Assembly: GCA_030407315.1 (NCBI GenBank)
Contig: JALQPE010000203.1
Location: 1-25,608, forward strand
Reading direction: 5' to 3'
DNA: 25,608 nt
Origin: Asparagopsis taxiformis
Lineage: Eukaryota > Rhodophyta > Florideophyceae > Bonnemaisoniales > Bonnemaisoniaceae
Each line of letters opens with the position of its first letter. The stretch's first letter is position 1. The position numbers were made by a program, and so were the translations under genes. Shown one piece after another: positions 18,967 through 25,608 of the stretch. The notes beneath the pieces are model-generated. The model worked only from the letters and a program-made list of their open reading frames with translations, made no database searches and was not told the origin of the DNA.

Positions 18967-21640
18967 ATGTCGCGCGACGATAAAGCTCTGCCGAGTTGGC
19001 TTCGCGCCGGCGCTGCGCCTCGCGACGAACCGTCGACGCCAACTAACGCGTCTCCTCGCGCTGCGCGCATCGTTCCCTTCTCTTTCAAGCCCGGAGTGTC
19101 CTTATTACATGTCCATGGCGCAAGCATCCTCCTCAACCGTACCCGTATCCGCGAGCGGTCGTGGCGACAGCGGCGTCGTCGCGTCGCCTGATGTCGTCGC
19201 TACAGTAGATGCGACCGCGACTCCAACTTCTGCGTCCGCTGCGCGCTCTGGGAGCGGCATTCCACTTCGTTCGGTTCCTGCGCCTGCGTCCGTTTCGCTT
19301 TCGTCGGCCACGCAAGACGCTCCCGAGTCGGTTCCGCGCGCGCTACGACGATCCGATTGAGTTCCGATTCATGCCATGCCCGATGCCGAAGTGGGCGGAA
19401 TTGGGCCGTCGCCAGTTCTACCCGCAGCGCTTCCAGTGGACGCGCAGCGCTTCCAGTGGACGCGCATCGCTGACGTGACACGCTACGCCGTGTTACCCGG
19501 CCACAAAAATGCGCAAGCGGTGTGGGATGCGCGGCGCGAATCGGCGTTGTGCGATCTGGCGGTTCCCGCGAATCTGCCGTGCGACGCGTATTTTCTCGAA
19601 GACGAAGCCGACGAGCGACTCGTACGCCACTTGGCTCGTTTGCGCGTGATGCGTCGCGATGAGTTTGCCCGAGTCGACCCATGGGCCGCGGCGCCCAGCG
19701 CGGGCTTCTTACTTGACGGCGGCGTTCCGTGGAACGACTTCGAGCACGAAGGGGAGGCGAGCGTGCCGTGGTTCCTGAACTCGGATATGGCCCCGGAGGC
19801 GCGGCGTGAGTTGCGTTTGCGGCGTACGGCGGGCTACTTCGTTACGTATCGCGATGTCGAGTTTCGCGAATTCCCTGATGACCGCGTCGCCGCTTTCTTC
19901 CCGCGCTACGATGCGCGCGATTGGCCGGAAGCGCCCGACTCGTTGTCGGTGCCGCTTCCCTGCGTGTTCCATTACGCGCCGTCGGTACTGCTCGGGCGCG
20001 ACGTTTCGGTCGAGGCTCGTTCGTATTTCTAGGCTATCGCTCTAAGCGATTGGGTGGTAATGGTTGCCGCCGCGTGGCTGCACGTCGCTTACGTCGAGCG
20101 TCGCTTTTTACGCTTAAGCGAAAAACTGATCGCGGGAATCGAGCGCGTCGGCGTGCCGGCGATCGTGCGGGGCGGAGCGTATACGGCGGCGCATCTCGAA
20201 AGTCTTTTAACGGAGCATCGCGCGTGCGCATGGGACGAAACTCCCGTCTTCGACCTCGCGCCTGGCATGGATTTCAAGGAAGGCGGCCAGTGGTTGCCTT
20301 GGAGCGCGGAGCGCGGCGTCGTCGGCTGGGCGCACGGCTCGCTTGGCGTCCATCGTCACACCGAAATTCCGCATCCTCTCCTCAAGTCGCCGCGCAATCC
20401 GTCGCGCGACGCGTTCGCGAATCTAGAAGCGCGCGACGTCGTTACCGTTGATGCCGTGTTATCCGCGCTGTCGACTAACGAACTGCACGTTATGCGCGCG
20501 ACTGATTCGCGCGAATACGCGCAGTATCTCGGAATGGCGGCGCTGCTGGCGATCGAGCGTCGGCGCTTCCGAGACGGCCGGTATTCTCTTTTCTCCGAGC
20601 CGCCGCGCGCTCCTATTGACGTTGAAAGACTCGACGCGGCGCTGCGCGCGGAGTACGTCAAAGTTTATAACGAATTGAAGGCTTTGAAAGCGGCGTCTTC
20701 CTGGCCAAGGTGGGGCTGCGGCGTCCAGCAGTGCGGGCGACGGCGGAGCGGCGGCCAGTAACGCGGCGAAAAGCGGCGCGAGCGACGAGGCTGCTGCGGC
20801 CGATAACGCGGCGGCGGGTGACGTGGCAACTACGGCGGTTGTTGGCGAGGGGGCAGGCGCTGCTTTGGCCGAATCGGATATTAGCGCGCTGCGGGACCAA
20901 CTTTCCGCCGCCGAAAGGGGCCGGGAGGAGGCGTTGGCGCGTGTTGCATTACTCGAGTAAACTCGCGACGACGCACTGGAGCGGGTGGCTTCTGCTGTGC
21001 AGGAGCGCGGCGAAGCGATAGCGCATTTGCCAGTAGCAGAACGGGGGCGCGAAGAGGCGGTGGCGCGCGTGACGTCGGTTGCTCAGGCTCGTGACGAAAG
21101 CATGGCGCGCCTCGACGACGCGAGCAAGATGCGCAGCGAGGCGGTATCGCTCGTTCGCGGGGCTGAGAAAACGCTTAAGGAAGCGGCTAGCCGCGAAGCG
21201 GCGCTGGGGTGTGAGGCTGAAGAGGACGCAACGCGGATCGAGCGGATGCACAAGGACATCGGCGACTTGCAAGAACGCGTGGCGAATTACGAGCGAACTG
21301 CCAGCGGCAACCGTGCAATGATCACGACCCTCCAGGAACGTTGCGAGGCTGCTACTTCAGCGCAGGAACGGACGGAGCGCGCGCTTAGCGATGTCGAAGC
21401 GAATCTCGCGGGCGAACGTCAACGGGCCGCGGAGCATGTTGCTGCGGTACGTCGAGTGTATACTGCGCGTGAGCGGGAGACCGTTCGTAGGACCAGGATG
21501 GATCGAGCGCACGCATCGCCTCGGCACAACGCTGAATGATATCGTTGGTTCGGTGCAGCGGTCGCCCGCAGCGTCCGCGGCGGGGGCGGCGTCCAACAGC
21601 GAGACTCAGTCGGTCAGCGGCCTGAACGAAGGACACAACA
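18967..21640 (+). pseudogene. Decayed gag-like polyprotein with long C-terminal coiled coil, no pol
   Basis: Coding sense starts at ATG 18967 (MSRDDKALPSWLRAGA) and can be followed through several lesions to about 21640: frame changes near 19120 and 19325, a 20-bp tandem duplication at 19424-19463, a TAG at 20030-20032, a frame change near 20700, a TAA at 20958-20960, and a frame change near 21500. In order it has a low-complexity Ala/Ser/Thr/Val region, a globular Trp/Arg-rich domain (WWDAR-type blocks, PWNDFEHEGEASVPWF), a second globular part (about 20054-20700), an Ala/Gly-rich linker, and some 200 residues of Arg/Glu/Ala coiled coil (LSAAERGREEALARV, IERMHKDIGDLQERV). No protease, reverse transcriptase, RNase H or integrase motif is visible. 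I do not recognise the globular domain; calling it gag-like rests on position behind the LTR/PBS-like leader and on the overall plan. Confidence 0.5.
19424..19463. repeat. 20-bp tandem duplication that shifts the reading frame
   Basis: Two perfect copies of a 20-base unit ending in CAGTGGACGC. Before it the good frame reads DDPIEFRFMPCPMPKW to FQWTR; after it the good frame is the next one over, reading IADVTRYAVLPGHK. Removing one copy (20 bases) would put both in one frame, so the duplication is the lesion. Confidence 0.85.
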
Positions 21641-21987
21641 TGAGCAAAAATGGATATTTTTCCAGCCCAGAAATTAGTTCGTACAGTGGTGAAAAACCAG
21701 GCCACGTCGCTGGTTAAAACGATCCCCAACCTCTGGATAAGCCCCATTGAATATTTTAGTAAATTTGCTGGTGAAATTCCAGTGCATGTACAGTACGGGT
21801 GGCCTGGTTGAAAACCAGTGGATTGGATGGTTTGGCCAGGGGGTACTGGTTTGCACCAGGCCACGGCGGTGGGTCGGACAATGGTTATGATCCAGCGTAC
21901 TGTGCTGGTTAATTTTAGGAGGTGATCTGGATCTAGACCAGGCAATGGAGTGGAGTATACCAGTGTTGGAGATGGAATATGAACAGA

Positions 21988-22269
21988 GGGCAGGCTGGTT
22001 GTAAGCACAGTGAGTGCTGGTGTGCCACCAGTGGGCCAGTGGATATATGATCGCTAGCGAGTAGAAATAAACTAGAATTGTATGGTTAGAGTACAGTAGC
22101 AGGGCTGGTTTGCAACCAGGTGCCTGGGCCCAGTATGGATGGTTTAAAACCAGAGGTATCGTTCTAGTCCTAGTGATGGGTCATTCCAGCGAGTGCGGTA
22201 GTACAGAGAGTGTCGGGGCTGGTTGGTAAACCAGTGGGCAGGCTGGTTACAGGCACAGTGAGTGCTGGT
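21988..22269. repeat. 34-bp imperfect direct repeat pair inside the palindrome cluster
   Basis: The segment starting GGGCAGGCTGGTT and ending GCACAGTGAGTGCTGGT occurs at 21988-22021 and again at 22236-22269, differing only in the few bases between the two blocks. It shows that part of the cluster was duplicated as a unit. Confidence 0.75.
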
Positions 22270-22335
22270 TGAAAACCAGCACATCAGCTGGTTGAACCAG
22301 CCTACCCACTGGTTTACAACCCAGACCCCGACACT
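22209..22335. repeat. 127-bp nested inverted repeat (cruciform-capable)
   Basis: Left arm 22209-22248 (begins AGTGTCGGGGCTGG) and right arm 22295-22335 (ends ACCCCGACACT) are near-perfect reverse complements with about four differences. Each arm itself contains a CTGGTT/AACCAG palindrome, and the centre holds a perfect 9-bp-arm hairpin with a 3-base loop (22262-22282), so the whole can fold as a branched cruciform. Confidence 0.85.
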
Positions 22336-22400
22336 GGTTTGAAGCAGTCGAAGACTGGAATAGTTCCATAGTCTGAAGTAGATTCTACCAATGTACATGT

Positions 22401-23399
22401 AGGTTTTTTTCTATCATAATGTATGGATTTTTGTTGCAGCTTGTAGTATACGTGGCAATTCCGAAATTGGCAAATATTTTACGATTTCCGCGGAATTCGA
22501 ATTTCGGCGGACACGAACCGGCGGCGAGAGCAATGCACGAACATTGCTGGCGCATGCGCGCGTGCAACCGGCACACGTGTGCAAACGAACGTATTGGCAA
22601 CGGCCACCGGACCAACGGGTCCCTACGTGCACCCCAAGGTCCTTTCCCATTCGGGGACGTTTACCGAGCAGTGTTTACACTGTAAAGCGATGCCATCGTG
22701 GCTAAATAGGTATGGCATCGCGCCGGGAGGGAAAGGGGACATTAACGATCGGGCAACGTGCTCTAGTCTACGATTGACTTTCTACGTTCGTATTACGTTT
22801 TCGCCTAACGAGGCTTCGTCTCCGTCGAGCTGCGTACTCCCTACCCATCGCCACACGTGAGGCTGATCGCGTGTAGTGCCTACGGGCTTGGTTGAGAGCG
22901 CCTCCGGTGACGTACCACCTCGTTTCGTTAACGTAGTCCACGCGTGGATCGTTCGTCGTGACGCCCGTGTCCTACCTGCTAACCTATTCTCTACCCTATC
23001 CTTTCTTTGCTACCGAACATACAGTCAAAACAACAGCGGGTGTACTTGTTTCGTTTCGTTAAGGACAGCGTGTCTACTGGCTCGTACCAGCTACATACTT
23101 CTACCGAACTATCGTTCCACACTGGTCTTCCGACCTAAAAGTTGCTACGAGCATAACGACAACCAACGAGGTTGAGCTCTTTTACGTTAACGAAAGCTAC
23201 GTGCTACAGACGACGGTCTATGAATTACGCTGTGTCGAATTCCAGCGCGTCGCCCAGGCACGTTGCCAACGTCAGCGGACGCCGAAGCCGACGTGGCCTT
23301 GTCAGCAGAAGCGATCTTCGCGACTGATCGATCTATCCCGCCGGATATCGAGGCGATCGGCCAGCTACCACGTAGGTAAGCCCGTTTGAGTCCGTGAGT
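22401..23399 (+). mobile_element. Untranslated leader/LTR region of a second retroelement
   Basis: About 1 kb with no convincing gene, upstream of a degenerate gag. It is rich in ACGT/CACGTG strings and small palindromes: TTCCGCGGAA (22486-22495), GCACACGTGTGC near 22570, an inverted CCGAAATT/AATTTCGG pair, and a perfect 10-bp-arm hairpin with a 15-base loop at 22687-22721 (arms GCGATGCCAT and ATGGCATCGC). The LTR borders and the primer-binding site cannot be fixed from one copy. Confidence 0.4.
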
Positions 23400-25185
23400 A
23401 TGGACCCCGCAACGCGCGGGCAGCTCAACGAAGGGAACGTGACTCCCACGGCACTACGTGTAGTGTACGAAGACCTTCGAGGTCACATCGAAATGGCGAG
23501 CGACGCGGCCGTCGACGAAGCCGTAAGCAGAGACTCGGAGTTTCGGAGCACGAAGCTCTGGCGTTACGTGAACGCTCAGCGACCCTCGAACGGGAAAAAA
23601 GAATTTACGAACCGCCTCTCCGCCGTGGAGGGGAAGACTCGACTCGTTTGTCGTAGTATTCAACGAAATCGTCGCCGGACGTTCCGCTCCGCCGAGCGGA
23701 AAGCGATCCGAATACGAAGGAGGTTCGCGCGCCTATACTCGCAATCCTCCCCCTCCGTTCCGGGAGGATATACCCATCAACACACCCGGTCCGATGACCC
23801 CGACAACGTACGGAAGGGGGGCGACAGTGCAACGATCCATCACCAACCCCAACGAGACGCCACGAAGGCAATTGCGTTTTAACGATACGCCAGACCACGC
23901 GCGGTCGGCGGACGCAGCACGAGCTGCGCAATTCGATACGAGAGCTCCCCCGCCACGTGAGGACGTACATTCCGTGGCTGGGCACGTTCGGCACGGACGG
24001 ACCGCGAGTCCACGAAAACGAACATGCTGACGCGGGACGCTTACCATGGAACGCCCTCGGACCCGTTTGCCACGCGTTGGCAGAGCACACGACAATGCTC
24101 GACGCATTTGCGAACGTGGTGTCGTACCGCACCATACCGACTGAACGATGTACGCGAGCATCTCTACGTTAACGAGAGCCAGAGCGTACATAAGCTCAAA
24201 CGTGAGCTGGAGGGACTTTTCCCTACGTTAAAGCCGTTCTCCGGCCGGAATCCGATTACGTTGCTCGGATTCCTCGCCCAAATACGTGATGGATTCGCAC
24301 AATCGGAGTGTGCGAGTGTGGCAGTTACGTGCGCTGCACTTCTTCCTCGAAGGGGACGCCCCGACGGTTCTACGATTCCCAGTGTACGACTGGCGTGATC
24401 ACGAATGATCACCGAAGAGGTTCTCGTGGCCTCACGTAATCAACCCGTTGATTAAACGGTACCTGCAAGACGACGTGCTGCAGGAGGCCTACGAAAAGGT
24501 CACGATGATCACGCAGAGTACTAACGAGGACGAGAATCAGTACGCTGATAGACTCGACACCGCCACGCGGGCGTGCAACTACGTGTTTCGGCCGACTCCT
24601 CGTTCACCACTACGTGCGTGGTTTGCAGCCCTCGACGCGGGCAGCCGGGTGACGGAACGACTCCGGTCACTCCCGAACGAGAGAGGAACGACCTCACCTT
24701 TGTGAGACGATTGGCGACAGCGGAAGGAACGACCTTCCGTGCACGTACGGCAGCTGTCGCGTCAACCGCGAAACCGAAAGTGCGGTTTCCGATGAAGCCT
24801 ACGTTGGCTATTTCCGACCACGAGTCGAGGAAGTTCGCGGACTACGACGAGTCCGCGTACTTACGTAACGAACGGGCTAACGAGCCCAGTTACCACGATG
24901 GTAACCCGAACATCCCCGCGAGGGACGACGACGACGTGTCGCTCGCCGCGGTTCACGTTGCCGAGAATTTGGAGGCGATCCTCTTCACGAACGGGCCGCC
25001 GCCCAACGATACGAAAACGGCAAACGAAAAGCCGGACGAGCTCGAAGCTCGATTGAACCGTCCATGCGAGGACGTGCCGAAGCTCACGAGCGAGCAGACC
25101 AATTAGCGCATTCCGTATCCCGAATGATTACTGCGCTATCTGTTTGGTCATGTGCCGCGAAGATGGCCACTCGACGTTTACGTGT
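23400..25185 (+). pseudogene. Degenerate retrotransposon gag (capsid-like plus zinc knuckle)
   Basis: Starts at ATG 23400 (MDPATRGQLNEGNVTPTALR) and is broken by repeated frame changes. Recognisable pieces in order: a Pro/Arg-rich N-terminal part (about 23600-24020), a capsid-like core (LKPFSGRNPITLLGFLAQIR, then FFLEGDAP, WPHVINPLIKRYLQDDVLQ, DENQYADRLDTATRAC), the segment RNDLTFVRRLATAEGTTFRA, an acidic linker (24573-25106 frame) and a Cys/His box. The core follows the gag plan of Ty3-type LTR retrotransposons: a helix-rich capsid with an F-x-G-x-(D/N)P start and a later EDE/ADRL helix. Gag coats the element RNA in virus-like particles. The many frame changes make this copy non-autonomous. 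The class call is by pattern only, as no reverse transcriptase is inside the window. Confidence 0.65.
25132..25185 (+). other. Variant CCHC zinc-knuckle motif of the gag remnant
   Basis: In one frame the segment reads CAICLVMCREDGHSTFTC. Cysteines and histidine can be matched as C-x3-C-x4-H-x4-C (second, third and fourth Cys plus His), one residue longer than the usual C-x2-C-x4-H-x4-C retroviral-type knuckle, with the GH pair and the final Cys in place. Such motifs bind the element's RNA for packaging. Confidence 0.55.
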
Positions 25186-25493
25186 CCGCGTCTGACGCCA
25201 GATCAACGGATCTTTTTTCGCGTACAAGTACTACCTCTTCCACGTGAAGAGCAACCCACGGCAGGCTGAGTACTTCCGCCAAACGAATGGCCAAACGTAA
25301 CCAGGAACGACCTGGTGAGCGAGGGAACGTGAACCCGCGGAGGTACAGCACGCCGCCTACGATACTCCGAAACCCCATCGTGACTGGGGAAGGCCCTTCG
25401 ACAGGCGCCGCGGCGACTTTCGTAATGACCGCGTGACCCCCGCCCGTGGCGAACGAACGAAATTGCCAGCGTAATGGCCGCAGCGGAGTCTAC

Positions 25494-25608
25494 GTGACGA
25501 TTTCCGCTGACGAAACACCACTCGAGGTGGAAGCGAGTCACGATGACGAACGAGATTCGTGGGCTCACGACAAGGACGTGTCGAACGGCCTCGCGCCGGA
25601 AAACGACC
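25494..25608 (+). pseudogene. Partial open frame running off the right edge
   Basis: After several stops following the zinc knuckle, a frame is open from about 25494 to the end of the window, reading ISADETPLEVEASHDDERDS and onward. It is acidic and may be the linker between gag and the protease/reverse-transcriptase part of the same element. No catalytic motif is reached before the sequence ends. Confidence 0.35.

Larger units (their letters stand above)
21641..22400. repeat. Cluster of CTGGTT/AACCAG palindromes
   Basis: No gene is seen here; the region is dominated by short hairpin-forming units in which CTGGTT and AACCAG flank a 1-4 base loop. Clear cases: 21804-21818, 22105-22119, 22219-22234, 22265-22279 and 22288-22300, plus a 5-bp-arm form at 21846-21859 and an imperfect one at 22309-22324. 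Two units, 461 bases apart, are the same 15-mer (CTGGTTGAAAACCAG). Single CTGGTT or ACCAG half-sites fill the spaces. The unit spacing is irregular, so this is not a simple satellite, and there are no conserved spacers or leader as in CRISPR. Function and family unknown. Confidence 0.8.

Noticed and set aside
21385..22008. 207-codon minus-strand frame
   Set aside because: Spans the coiled-coil gag end and the palindrome cluster; its sequence just reflects the repeats.
21641..22400. CRISPR array
   Set aside because: Palindromic units have irregular spacing, no equal-length spacers and no cas genes, in a nuclear algal context.

Overview
The window looks like nuclear DNA of a florideophyte red alga; a Chondrus-type genome is my best guess. 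The evidence is a phycobiliprotein-lyase (CpeT/CpcT) gene with eukaryotic neighbours (a Dnm1-type dynamin, mitochondrial ClpP and profilin), mostly intron-less genes packed tightly, AATAAA poly(A) signals, and a sharp change to retroelement debris. The organism call is inference; the gene families are read directly from conserved motifs.

Layout, left (about 1-14.4 kb, gene-dense). A Dnm1/DRP-type dynamin (257-2460, +) carries a single-base frameshift. It converges on mitochondrial ClpP (2596-3363, -). Next come a CpeT/CpcT-family lyase (about 3688-5024, +) whose 5' end is unresolved and profilin (5037-5465, -). Two lipoxygenase paralogues lie in tandem (5977-7801, frameshifted; 8085-10025, intact). 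They are followed by a type II membrane protein with a fucosyltransferase-like HYRxGD motif (10124-11188, -) and a large membrane protein of unknown family (11657-13897, -). Two short open segments lacking an ATG but preceded by a good 3' splice site (5653-5837 and 14270-14426) may be second exons of small two-exon genes.

Layout, right (about 15.1-25.6 kb, repeat-rich, GC- and CpG-rich). A broken SAP-domain gene (15137-17967) has two in-frame stops, a frameshift and a 1.3-kb insertion (16354-17670) with a possible 4-bp target duplication; removing insert plus one duplication keeps the phase. Next comes a decayed gag-like open frame (18967 to about 21640) with a long C-terminal coiled coil and no recognisable pol, preceded by an LTR/primer-binding-site-like leader. 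From 21.66 to 22.34 kb there is a cluster of small palindromes built on CTGGTT/AACCAG that ends in a 127-bp cruciform-capable inverted repeat. I have no family name for it. The window closes in a second retroelement with a heavily frameshifted gag (23400-25185, ending in a variant zinc knuckle), which runs off the right edge.

How the genes relate. The left genes serve organelle division, mitochondrial proteolysis, light-harvesting pigment attachment, actin dynamics, oxylipin formation and probably glycan synthesis. They are housekeeping neighbours rather than a pathway cluster. The lipoxygenase pair shows patchy near-identity suggesting gene conversion, and only the second copy has a targeting-like N-terminal extension. 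The most unusual structure is the CTGGTT/AACCAG palindrome cluster.
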